A stretch of DNA of 64,000 bases, taken from NCBI GenBank assembly GCA_030538115.1, contig JAUNUP010000005.1, positions 73,379 to 137,378 of the forward strand, given 5' to 3'. Under the pieces are notes generated by a model that saw nothing but the letters and a program-made list of their open reading frames with translations, ran no database searches and had not been told where the DNA came from. Below are positions 19,705-27,391 of this stretch, piece after piece. The stretch is from Dermatophilus congolensis. GTDB lineage: Bacteria > Actinomycetota > Actinomycetes > Actinomycetales > Dermatophilaceae. The translations under genes were made by a program, and so were the position numbers. Each line of letters starts with the position of its first letter. Within the stretch, counting starts at the first letter, position 1.

Positions 19705-20351
19705 GCCTTCACCGCCCCTCTGCGCCGAAGCCACGGCGTCGCCAGCCAGGTCAGGGCCAGAATCGCCACGTCGAAGAGCACTGCCAGCAGCACGCACGCG
19801 AGGATGCCGACGACGATCGGGTCGAGGTAACTGCGTGCGAAGCCGTCGGTGAACAGGGAGCCGAGCTGCGAGATGCCGATCAGAGCGGCCACGCTGACGA
19901 TCGACACGTTACTCACCGCCGCCACTCGCAGGCCTGCGGAGATGACCGGCACGGCGAGCGGCAGCTCGACGGTGAAGAGGCGCCGGATCCGCCCGATCCC
20001 CATCGCCGTCGCCGAAGCCGTCACCTCGGCGGGCACCGCCCCGAGTCCGTCGGCAACCGTGCGCACCAGCAGCGCCACCGTGTAGAGCGTCAACGCGACG
20101 ACGACGTTGAGGTCGGAGAGGATCGGCGTGCCGAGAATCAGCGGCATGAGGATGAACAGCGCCAGCGACGGGATCGTGTAGAGCAGCCCCGCCCCCGCGA
20201 CGAGAGGCGCGTAGATCACCGGGTACCGGCGAGCCAGCCAGCCGAGCGGCAACGCCACGAGCAGGCCGACCACCAGCGGGATCAGCGCCAGCCGCACGTG
20301 CGTGAACGTGAGCGCGACGACCTCCCCGATGTTGGCCAGAAGCCAGGTCAC
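19701..20351 (-). CDS. Osmoprotectant ABC transporter permease 2
   Basis: The 216-residue permease begins [11 protein letters not shown] with a GTG codon whose last two bases overlap the TGA stop of the ATPase gene (GTGA). It has about five or six helices and the EAA-type loop PAEVTASATAMGIGRIRRLF. It pairs with permease 1 to form the membrane channel of the compatible-solute importer. The frame remains open far upstream, but that portion is a shadow of the ATPase gene. Confidence 0.9.
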   Translation of the reverse strand: MTWLLANIGEVVALTFTHVRLALIPLVVGLLVALPLGWLARRYPVIYAPLVAGAGLLYTIPSLALFILMPLILGTPILSDLNVVVALTLYTVALLVRTVADGLGAVPAEVTASATAMGIGRIRRLFTVELPLAVPVISAGLRVAAVSNVSIVSVAALIGISQLGSLFTDGFARSYLDPIVVGILACVLLAVLFDVAILALTWLATPWLRRRGAVKA

Positions 20352-21442
20352 GGCTTCTCGCCCTTCTCGACGGCGGCGAGCACGTCTTGCGCCCGAACGG
20401 TGCCGACGAGCCGGCCTTGTTCGTCGACGAGGACCCCGCGCCGACTGGGTGAGGAGAGGGCCGCATCGAGAGCCGCCCGCAGCGAACCGCCCACGCGCGC
20501 AACGGTTCCGCCGCGGTGCAGGAAGTCGCGGGCGACGGGTTTGGTCAGCTTGTGCGGCTCGACCCAGCCGAGGGGCGCCCCCTGCTCGTCGACCACGAGC
20601 AGCCACCTGGAGCCCGCAGCGACCTCGAGCGCCACGTCCTGCGGATCGCCGATGAGCACCGTCGGCTCCGCAGCGATGGGCAATGGCGGCGCCGCCTGAA
20701 ATGCCAGGCCCCGGTAGCCGCGGTCACGACCGAGAAAGCCGGCGACGAAGTCGTCGTGCGGGTCGGCGAGCAGCTTCTCCGGTGAGCTGAGCTGCGCCAA
20801 CGTGCCGCCCACGCGCAGTACGGCGATCTGATCGCCGAGCTTCACGGCCTCGTCGATGTCGTGCGTGACGAAGACGATGGTCTTGCCGATTTCGTCTTGT
20901 AGCCGCAGAAACTCGTCTTGGAGCTGGTCGCGCACGACCGGGTCGACGGCGCTGAACGGCTCGTCCATGAGCATCACGGGCGGGTCGGCTGCGAGCGCCC
21001 TGGCCACGCCTACTCGCTGCTGCTGGCCGCCGGAGAGTTGGTTTGGGTAACGCTTCGCCAATTCCGTTGACAATCCCACGCGCTCGAGCAGCTCCATCGC
21101 GGTGGTGCGGGCCTTTTTCTTGTCCCAACCGAGCAGCAGCGGGACTGTCGCGATGTTGTCGACGATCGTGCGATGCGGAAAGAGCCCCCCGCTCTGGATG
21201 ACATACCCGATACCGCGCCGCAGTTCGTTCGGGTTCATGGAGGCCGTATCGCGCCCGTCGATCGAGATCGTTCCGCTCGTGGGCTCGATCATCCGGTTGA
21301 TCATGCGTAAAGACGTCGTCTTGCCGCATCCGGAGGGACCCACGAACACCGTGATCCTCCCGGTCGGGGCCTCCAGGGTGAGCCCTCCCACCGCGGTCGT
21401 GCCGCCCGGAAAAGTCTTGGTCACGTTGTCGAACCGGATCAT
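20348..21442 (-). CDS. Osmoprotectant ABC transporter ATPase with C-terminal CBS domains
   Basis: The 364-residue ATPase has Walker [11 protein letters not shown]-loop [10 protein letters not shown], signature [15 protein letters not shown] and Walker [14 protein letters not shown]. The C-terminal 110 residues look like tandem CBS domains (the last reads [20 protein letters not shown]), which in OpuA-type transporters sense ionic strength. It is the first gene of the operon ATPase, permease, permease, binding protein. The ATG at 21442 has GGAAGG about ten bases upstream. Confidence 0.93.
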   Translation of the reverse strand: MIRFDNVTKTFPGGTTAVGGLTLEAPTGRITVFVGPSGCGKTTSLRMINRMIEPTSGTISIDGRDTASMNPNELRRGIGYVIQSGGLFPHRTIVDNIATVPLLLGWDKKKARTTAMELLERVGLSTELAKRYPNQLSGGQQQRVGVARALAADPPVMLMDEPFSAVDPVVRDQLQDEFLRLQDEIGKTIVFVTHDIDEAVKLGDQIAVLRVGGTLAQLSSPEKLLADPHDDFVAGFLGRDRGYRGLAFQAAPPLPIAAEPTVLIGDPQDVALEVAAGSRWLLVVDEQGAPLGWVEPHKLTKPVARDFLHRGGTVARVGGSLRAALDAALSSPSRRGVLVDEQGRLVGTVRAQDVLAAVEKGEKP

Positions 21443-21577
21443 TCGGTGTTCGCCTTCCTGCCCGCGCGAGCGGGACATGGCCTCGAGTGCAGGACACCGC
21501 TGTCGAGTGCGCCCGAGCTTACGGGCTGCCGGTGACACCCGCGCGACAACGTTCTTGCCTCCGGCAGCGCACACGAG

Positions 21578-21764
21578 TCGCGCTCTCCGGCGGAGCCGTG
21601 TACAGCCCGACCAGTTGGGTGACCTTGGCCATCAGCGCCGGGTCGGTGGAGTACTTGAACGTCTCACTGCGCCACGGCTGCACCCCGTACTCTCCCCACG
21701 CCTTGGCGACCGTCGCGTCCCCGACCATCTGAGCGATCGCCGTGTTCGAGGCAGGGATTTCCAT
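21578..21764 (-). pseudogene. IS630-family transposase remnant
   Basis: About 62 codons read as an internal piece of an IS630-type transposase: a helix-turn-helix-like stretch (VGDATVAKAWGEYGVQPW) followed by the conserved ETFKYSTDPALMAKVTQLVG and LYTAPPE. Similarity stops abruptly on both sides, and no DDE catalytic part or terminal inverted repeats are visible. It sits 40 bases downstream of the HigA-like antitoxin gene. Confidence 0.6.
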
Positions 21765-21803
21765 GACTGCCCTCCGCCTGAACTCGGCCGCCCCTTCCTC
21801 CCG

Positions 21804-22265
21804 CTACAGGTTGCCCCGCCTAGGTGGTTCCGCTTTCACCATCGCGCTGGCCGTTGCAGGCGTCGTGGCCGCGGATGTTTCGGCTGGGGCTGCTGACCAG
21901 GGGGCCTCGGTCTTGGCGAACTGGTCGAGCGACAGTTCGACCACCATGCCGTTGATGGAGGTGACCAACGTCGTGTTCTCCGCTCCGACCGAGCGTAGGT
22001 ATTGGGCCAGCGTCGACAGGAGCAGGTCTTCCCGGTTCTCGATGCGGGAGACGCTGCCCTGATCCGTGCCGAGGCGCTCGGCCACCGCCTGCTGAGTCAG
22101 CGTGCTTGCCTTTCGGATGTCGGCCAGGCCCTCGGCGTACACGGCGTTCATGCGCGCCATCCCCTCGCGGATGGCGTCCACGGCAGCCTTGCGATCGGGG
22201 TCGCTCATGTACCGCGCGATGCGATCGTTTCCGGACACGAAACCCCGTGGTGTGCGGTGAGTCAC
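21804..22265 (-). CDS. HTH antitoxin (HigA/XRE-like)
   Basis: The product is 153 residues. The central part (TLTQQAVAERLGTDQGSVSRI, then ENREDLLLSTLAQYLRSVGA) is an XRE-type helix-turn-helix. A downstream segment VELSLDQFAK and an Ala/Thr/Pro-rich tail follow. The gene starts at a GTG whose last two bases overlap the toxin stop codon (GTGA), with GAGAGGAG six bases upstream. An internal ATG at 22208 has no ribosome binding site. The toxin-first order is that of HigBA-type systems. The antitoxin would neutralise the toxin and repress the shared promoter. Confidence 0.85.
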   Translation of the reverse strand: MTHRTPRGFVSGNDRIARYMSDPDRKAAVDAIREGMARMNAVYAEGLADIRKASTLTQQAVAERLGTDQGSVSRIENREDLLLSTLAQYLRSVGAENTTLVTSINGMVVELSLDQFAKTEAPWSAAPAETSAATTPATASAMVKAEPPRRGNL

Positions 22266-22654
22266 TGCTGGCTCCTCTCCCTGATGTACTGGTCGATACA
22301 CGCGTCTGCCTTGATGCTGATGTTGTCGTAGAACACGTCGCCGGATTTCGCTTTGTCGCCCGCGAATGCCACGACCACGACGCGCTCGCCGTCCGGCAGA
22401 AACCAGCAGATGACGCGCATCGCATGTCCGGGCACATACGGATGCGACACCCGCCAAATCTCGTACCTCCCGCGCTGCCTGACACGCTTCAGGTCTGCCG
22501 AATCCTGCGTCGGGGCCGAATCGAGGTCTGCGAGCCGTTTCAGTTCCGCCATCACGAGATCAAGCTGCCTGACAGCGCGAGAATCCCCCTCGCTCGCCCG
22601 GCTCTCAAGCGCATCGAGCCAACGGTCGAAGGAGACGGGCCAGTCCAGGAGCAC
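22262..22654 (-). CDS. RelE/HigB-like toxin
   Basis: The 130-residue basic protein contains the features of RelE/HigB-type ribonuclease toxins: a helical N-terminus, then LKRVRQRGRYEIWRVSHPY and the strand VVVVAFAGDKAKSGD. Such toxins cleave mRNA at the ribosome. It starts with GTG and has no Shine-Dalgarno; a promoter with its -10 box six bases upstream predicts a leaderless transcript. It is translationally coupled to the antitoxin gene. Confidence 0.85.
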   Translation of the reverse strand: MLLDWPVSFDRWLDALESRASEGDSRAVRQLDLVMAELKRLADLDSAPTQDSADLKRVRQRGRYEIWRVSHPYVPGHAMRVICWFLPDGERVVVVAFAGDKAKSGDVFYDNISIKADACIDQYIRERSQQ

Positions 22655-22660
22655 ATACCG

Positions 22661-22690
22661 ATTATGGCATCAACGCTATATGGTTTTCAA
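22661..22690 (-). promoter_or_regulatory. Promoter of the toxin-antitoxin operon
   Basis: On the minus strand TTGAAA (22685-22690) and CATAAT (22661-22666) are separated by 18 bases, and the GTG start lies six bases past the -10 box. This places the transcription start at or next to the start codon. Confidence 0.6.
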
Positions 22691-23262
22691 GGCATGTTGA
22701 TGGTCGACCCCCGTGCGCCGCGCCCGTTCGCCGAGGCGCCTTTCGGTCACCGGACGCCCTATGGAGAGGGCGTTCGGTCACGCTCGGGAGCCGATCACCA
22801 TCACCGTTTCGGCCTGGCGGGCTCGGCGCATGTGCGTTCTTTCGGCCCATTTCCAGCATGCACCTATTTGCCGAAATCCTCCGGAGAATTTGGGGGGAAT
22901 GCCAATTGGGCAGCGCGGAGGGGAGGGGTTATCAAGGGCCTTTCGAGTCGATCTTCAGGTTGTCGACATCCGTCATGTGGACGATTCAGGTGAATTTCAG
23001 TGAACCCCCGGCGGTTGGTGGCGGGTCGCAGGTGGCGCCGAGTGTCGCAGTGCCCCATATGGATTCCGGCGAAGATTCTTTGGTGACCCGAAAGTAACCA
23101 ATTGTGAAAAGGGCCACAAAGCGCTGCCTGCGTGTTTCAGGTTTCACCGACAGGGCCGACCGGGATTGTGCAGTTTCGAATGTGCTGCCCTCGTACCCCC
23201 ATGCGCTGGCGGCCTCCGACAGTGCCCGTGACGATGCGGGCTGTAAGAAGGTAGGAATTCCT
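22691..23262. other. Gene-poor spacer with lower GC patches
   Basis: No convincing gene is visible. The stretch has AT-richer patches around 22850-22900 and 23000-23110. A G-run leader (ATTTGGGGGGAATG near 22888) precedes an ATG at about 22899 that opens a frame of only 34 codons. A two-part repeat resembling an MtrA box lies at 23083-23098. It looks like decayed upstream DNA of surface-protein genes. Confidence 0.4.
23083..23098 (+). promoter_or_regulatory. MtrA-box-like direct repeat
   Basis: GTGAC at 23083-23087 and GTAAC at 23094-23098 are spaced 11 bases start to start, as in the GTAAC-N6-GTAAC boxes recognised by the actinobacterial response regulator MtrA. The site is upstream of a decayed surface gene and the CWB2 protein. 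No experiment is implied. Confidence 0.3.
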
Positions 23263-23450
23263 GTGACTGAAGTCCGCACGAACAAGGCTGGCGTACCCCC
23301 CCCCCGCCGCAGCCTGCGTCGTTCCGCCGCCGCCACCGCCACCCGGCCACGCATGAGGCCACCGCCGCCGATGACTACACGGTCACGCTCAAGAACGGCG
23401 ACGCTGTCGTGCAGTCCGCCACCTTCAAGGTCGTCGCCGCCACGACGTGA
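23263..23450 (+). pseudogene. Decayed short surface-protein gene with poly-C tract
   Basis: A GTG start with AAGAAGG/TAGGA upstream opens VTEVRTNKAG, then runs into ten consecutive C residues (23296-23305) and loses the frame. In the frame reached by one additional C, the sequence continues to ADDYTVTLKNGDAVVQSATF and KVVAATT with a stop at 23450. This resembles the C-terminal end of Ig-like domains in actinobacterial surface proteins. Either the middle of a longer gene has been deleted and the frame broken, or the poly-C tract has slipped. Confidence 0.45.
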
Positions 23451-23627
23451 CGTAACCCCCACAACTGAATACATGCGGCACCCTGGCTCCTTCGTTTCTT
23501 GACGGAGGAGTGCGGGGCGCCGCATCGGCTGCGCGCTCGTTGCCCGCGGCTCATTCTCAACTCGGCACCCCTCCGCTCCCTCGGTCGAGCTTCTATTCAT
23601 CACCTTCAACCCACCCTGGGAGCCCCC

Positions 23628-26108
23628 ATGTCTCGTCCTCAATCGTTCTCTCGTTCGTTCTCCATCGCTATGGCGGCTGCGCTTACGGCCGGTTCGCTCG
23701 CTCTCGCGCCTATGGCTTCTGCGGCCGAGGTCGATCGGATCTCCGGAAGTGACCGCGTCGCCACCAGCATTCAGGTGTTCGAGAAGAACCGGCAGGTGTT
23801 CACCAGTGACACCGTGATTCTCACGCGGTCGAACGACTACGCCGACTCGCTCACCGCGACTCCGCTCGCCGCTGCGCTCAAGGCGCCGGTGTTGACCACC
23901 GGCCCTGACGGGCTCGATCCGCGTGTGCTCGAGAGTCTCAAGGCGCAGGGGATCAAGAACGTCGTCGTCATCGGTGGGGAGAAGGCCATCTCGCCGGCCG
24001 CCATGGCAGCCCTCACGGGCGCGGGGCTGGGCGCCGAGCGCATCGCGGGGGAAAGCCGCTACGAGACGGCACTCAAGGTCGCCGAGAAGGTGATGGAGGT
24101 GAAGGGCACCGACTCGGTGCCCGTGTTCCTGGCCACCGGCACCAACTTCGCCGACGCCCTCGCCGCCGGAGCGGCCGCCGCACAGCAGGGAGCGATCGTG
24201 CTGCTCTCCCAGGGTGACCACGTCGACCCCGCCACCGCAGCGTTCATGCGCTCACCGAAGGCCAAGGAGGTCGTCGCCATCGGCGGCCCCGCCGCCCGGG
24301 CTATGGCGACTGCGGAGGTCGACGGTCGTGTCATCCAAGGCACCGACCGCTACGACACGGCCGCCAAGCTCGCCAAGGAGTTCTTCCCCAACCCCACCAA
24401 CGTGGTTCTCACCAGCGGCGAGACATACGCCGACAGCCTCTCCGGCGCGGCCCTCGCCGCTCTCACCGGGTCGCCGATGGTGCTCACCGGCTCCGCGGCG
24501 CTCTCCCCGCAGACCAAGGCCTACCTCGCGGAGACCAAACCCGAAGTGATCGTTCTCGGAGGCGAGAAGACCATCCCCGCCACCGTCACCACGGCCGTGG
24601 CCACCGACGTCGCCGGGCCGCGCCCCGCTCCGACCGCAACCCCCACACCGAGCCCGACATCGACCGTGGCCAACCCGCCCGCCAACACCGATGGAGGAGG
24701 CGGTGGGACGAGCGCTGCGGTGGAGTTCACGAAGAATCTTCCCGCAGAGACGCTCGTATCTCGAGGCGAGTATCGAATCTCAGACAACGAGACGCGCTAT
24801 CGGGGTCACGGTGAGCTGAAAATTGAACTCAAGACAGATGCAACCAAGTTCGAGGTCTTCCACAAGGCTGCTGGCTCGACCAAGTGGCAGGCATGGGGCA
24901 ACTACACCTACAGCGCGCGAACATTCCAAACCGTCGTCTATAGCGGAGGTAGCCAGGATGGCGACCAGTACCGAATTGTGGCGACGGTCGGAGGTCGAAC
25001 CTACACGAGCGCAACCACCACGGTGAAGATCGTCAGCCCGTCCGTGGAGCCGACGTTCGCGCTGGAGGCGCCCGACACCACAACACTTCCGAACACTCCG
25101 GGCGGCTACTGGGAGCAGGCTGTTCCCGTGACACTCACCGTCACGAACGGCGGCTCCCTTCCTGCTCACCGGGTCATGGCCACAGTGACGCGAGACGGCT
25201 TCGACGGCTGGACCGGCTGGGGGCTCAGCCTCGATTCGTCAGAGGGTGACGTGGCTGTATATAAGGGCACGATCCACGCGCCAACAGCAGGAGCCTACAA
25301 GCTTGGGTATGAGTTCCTTTCCGGCGACGTGGCAAACGTGAAAGATGTCGAACAGGAGCCGAGCCGCATATTCACCGTGCTGGAGGCGTCGGATTCGGAC
25401 CTCGCCTCGGTTTCATCCGTCCAAGTATCGGCTGATGCAAACGTGACCGCAGGCAAGCCCACCACGCTTCGGGCCACGGTTTCCGGAGGAGGTTCGGTCG
25501 TGTCAGCTGGCACGATCACCTTCTACGAAGGCTTCTCTTACGTTGGCACCGGCACGTACGCCGACGGCGCCTGGACCATTCGGTGGACACCGATGCATCG
25601 GGCCTCCACGGCGCGCCCCATCACCGCTCGCTACACGAACGCCGGCTACAACGCCAAGAGCAGCCCACCTGTCCCGGTCACAGTGGGAGACTTCGAGCTG
25701 CGATTCAGTGTCACCGGCGGCACCGGGGGAGCGCCGACGGTGCTGGATCCGATCACCGTGGGTGACAGCACCGAGCCGCTCACCAAAGACGACACCGAGC
25801 TGACGATCACTAGCCCGGACGATCTCGCCCTGTCTGAGTGGCGGGCGAACATTCACGCCCGCTTCAACGACAACGGCGACGCTACGCCCCCGGTTGTGAC
25901 CGTCGATGGCGACGACAACCGAATCCGCATTTCCGCGCCTGCGGGCACGACCCCGGGCACGTACGGGATCAGGTTTGCCGGCCGAGTCGGCAACGGCTGG
26001 GCAGATCCTGAGGTCTACTACTCCGTCGAGATCAAGCCCGCCGACGTGGCCGCACCTTCGGACGACGATTCAGGCGCGCCCGATGGTGACTCCACGCCCG
26101 CTCCCTGA
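23628..26108 (+). CDS. Secreted cell-wall-binding protein with CWB2 repeats and Ig-like domains
   Basis: The 826-residue protein has a signal peptide (MAAALTAGSLALAPMASA). Three cell-wall-binding type 2 repeats cover about residues 30-340; each has the pattern GSDRVATS / GESRYETA / GTDRYDTA followed by NDYADSL-type and VIGGEKAI-type segments. A Thr/Pro/Gly-rich linker follows, then about 450 residues of beta-rich, Ig-like sequence (for example GTITFYEGFSYVGTGTYADG). CWB2 repeats anchor proteins non-covalently to wall polymers. GGGAG lies six bases before the ATG; open sequence upstream is non-coding. Codon use in the C-terminal half is less GC-biased than in the CWB2 half, which hints at a separate origin of that part. 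Confidence 0.93.
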   Translation: MSRPQSFSRSFSIAMAAALTAGSLALAPMASAAEVDRISGSDRVATSIQVFEKNRQVFTSDTVILTRSNDYADSLTATPLAAALKAPVLTTGPDGLDPRVLESLKAQGIKNVVVIGGEKAISPAAMAALTGAGLGAERIAGESRYETALKVAEKVMEVKGTDSVPVFLATGTNFADALAAGAAAAQQGAIVLLSQGDHVDPATAAFMRSPKAKEVVAIGGPAARAMATAEVDGRVIQGTDRYDTAAKLAKEFFPNPTNVVLTSGETYADSLSGAALAALTGSPMVLTGSAALSPQTKAYLAETKPEVIVLGGEKTIPATVTTAVATDVAGPRPAPTATPTPSPTSTVANPPANTDGGGGGTSAAVEFTKNLPAETLVSRGEYRISDNETRYRGHGELKIELKTDATKFEVFHKAAGSTKWQAWGNYTYSARTFQTVVYSGGSQDGDQYRIVATVGGRTYTSATTTVKIVSPSVEPTFALEAPDTTTLPNTPGGYWEQAVPVTLTVTNGGSLPAHRVMATVTRDGFDGWTGWGLSLDSSEGDVAVYKGTIHAPTAGAYKLGYEFLSGDVANVKDVEQEPSRIFTVLEASDSDLASVSSVQVSADANVTAGKPTTLRATVSGGGSVVSAGTITFYEGFSYVGTGTYADGAWTIRWTPMHRASTARPITARYTNAGYNAKSSPPVPVTVGDFELRFSVTGGTGGAPTVLDPITVGDSTEPLTKDDTELTITSPDDLALSEWRANIHARFNDNGDATPPVVTVDGDDNRIRISAPAGTTPGTYGIRFAGRVGNGWADPEVYYSVEIKPADVAAPSDDDSGAPDGDSTPAP

Positions 26109-26192
26109 GTCCGTCGCGGGCGAACCACCGGCGACTGCGAGCTGACCGCCGACTGCCGTTCTCCCCTGGCACTGAGCAGGGAGGCGTGCCAC

Positions 26193-26230
26193 GGTGAGTG
26201 GCTGTTGACCAGATTCGGCAGCCACTCACC
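26193..26230. terminator. Hairpin downstream of the CWB2 gene
   Basis: GGTGAGTGGCTG (26193-26204) pairs perfectly with CAGCCACTCACC (26219-26230) around a 14-base loop. It is 85 bases past the stop and has no T run. Confidence 0.5.
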
Positions 26231-26353
26231 GCGCTGGAACATGGTCAGCGGTCGTTCTCCGTGGTCAGTGACTGCCCCGCAGGCTTCCCCGGCGTGGCGC
26301 CCGTCGCTGCGTCGAACGCACTCGGACGCCTCCGAATTTCCTCGATTCCACCG

Positions 26354-26383
26354 TTGACATGTGACCTTTTGGTCACCTATTGT
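26354..26383 (+). promoter_or_regulatory. Promoter with internal operator for arsR-type regulator
   Basis: TTGACA (26354-26359) and TATTGT (26378-26383) are 18 bases apart. The spacer contains the perfect inverted repeat GTGACC-TTTT-GGTCAC (26361-26376). The -10 ends six bases before the GTG start, so the mRNA is probably leaderless. The dyad between the boxes is where an autorepressor would bind. Confidence 0.65.
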
Positions 26384-26389
26384 CGAGAT

Positions 26390-26716
26390 GTGGACGACGA
26401 CCTGGTGTTCAAGGCGCTGGCCGACCCGACGCGGCGGCTTCTCCTTGACGCGCTGTTCGCGCAGGGAGGTCGCAACCTCGGTGACCTCGAGGCCGTCGTC
26501 GCAGAGCACACCCAGATGACCCGTTTCGGCGTGGCCAAGCACCTCCGCCTCCTCGAAGAGGCCGGGCTCGTGGTCACGCGCAAATCGGGGCGGGAGAAGC
26601 TGCACTACCTCAATCCCGTCCCCATCCGGTTGATCCACGACCGCTGGATCGACAAGTTCACCGACCACCACGTGACGGCACTGACCGACCTGAAACGACA
26701 ACTGGAGCAACCATGA
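26390..26716 (+). CDS. ArsR-family transcriptional regulator
   Basis: The 108-residue protein begins VDDDLVFKALADPTRRLLLD, the typical start of small winged-helix ArsR proteins that accompany SRPBCC genes. The recognition region is TRFGVAKHLRLLEEAGLVVT followed by REKLHYLNPVPI. No metal-binding cysteines are present. It starts at GTG 26390 directly after a promoter with a perfect palindrome, and its stop overlaps the SRPBCC start as ATGA. It probably represses its own two-gene operon. Confidence 0.9.
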   Translation: MDDDLVFKALADPTRRLLLDALFAQGGRNLGDLEAVVAEHTQMTRFGVAKHLRLLEEAGLVVTRKSGREKLHYLNPVPIRLIHDRWIDKFTDHHVTALTDLKRQLEQP

Positions 26717-27237
26717 GCGACAACCAGACCCAGACCATGCACGACGACTCCGGCCGCACCGCCCCCGAGGTGCAGGTCTTCCGCGTCTACATCGAAGCCA
26801 CTGCGCAGCAGGTGTGGGACGGCATCACGAGCCCCGAGTTCAGCGTGAAGTACGGCTACGGCGGCGAGGTCGAGTACGACCTGACGCCCGGCGGCACCTA
26901 CCGCAGCCTCACCACCGACGAGATGAAGCAGATGGGCATGGGCGATGTCGCGGTGACCGGCCGTGTCATCGAGTCCGACCCGCCGCGCCGCCTCGTACAC
27001 ACGTGGATGGCCGAGTGGCAGCAGGAGGAGACGACTCTCACCTGGGAGCTGCGCGAGTACCCCGGTCCACTCACTGGCCTGACCCTCACGCACGACTGCA
27101 CGGGCGCCCCGAAGACCGCCAGCGACGTCGAAGGCACCGGCGACGCCGAGCAGGGTGGCGGCGGCTGGCCGTGGATCCTCGCCGGCCTCAAGACCTACCT
27201 GGAGACCGGACACCAGATGGTCGGCAGCGGAAGCTGA
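26713..27237 (+). CDS. SRPBCC (AHSA1-like) protein
   Basis: This 174-residue protein has a START/Bet v1-like fold of the AHSA1 type (VFRVYIEATAQQVWDGITSP, GGEVEYDLTPGGTYRSLT, PPRRLVHTW). The family has a hydrophobic ligand cavity, but the substrate is unknown. It is translationally coupled to the ArsR gene by an ATGA overlap. Such ArsR-SRPBCC pairs are widespread in actinobacteria. Confidence 0.88.
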   Translation: MSDNQTQTMHDDSGRTAPEVQVFRVYIEATAQQVWDGITSPEFSVKYGYGGEVEYDLTPGGTYRSLTTDEMKQMGMGDVAVTGRVIESDPPRRLVHTWMAEWQQEETTLTWELREYPGPLTGLTLTHDCTGAPKTASDVEGTGDAEQGGGGWPWILAGLKTYLETGHQMVGSGS

Positions 27238-27311
27238 TTCAGCTCCCATGGGACCTCGCCCACCCGGCCGGGGTCACATGGGACACTGCCTGTTTCAGCA
27301 GCGGCGACGCG

Positions 27312-27350
27312 CGAGTGCCGGGGCGGTCACGCAGACCGCCCCGGCACTCG
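27312..27350. terminator. Bidirectional terminator between converging genes
   Basis: A 17-base-pair perfect stem (27312-27328 with 27334-27350) closes a five-base loop ACGCA between the SRPBCC gene and the converging dehydrogenase gene. Confidence 0.8.
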
Positions 27351-27391
27351 TCTGTTCTCGGGTTGCTCGGGTTGATCAGGCGGCTCGGGCT

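Noticed and set aside
20348..21578. Riboswitch or ydaO-type leader upstream of the osmoprotectant operon
   Set aside because: The sequence before the ATPase gene is short and shows no conserved riboswitch pattern; it leads straight into the IS630 remnant.
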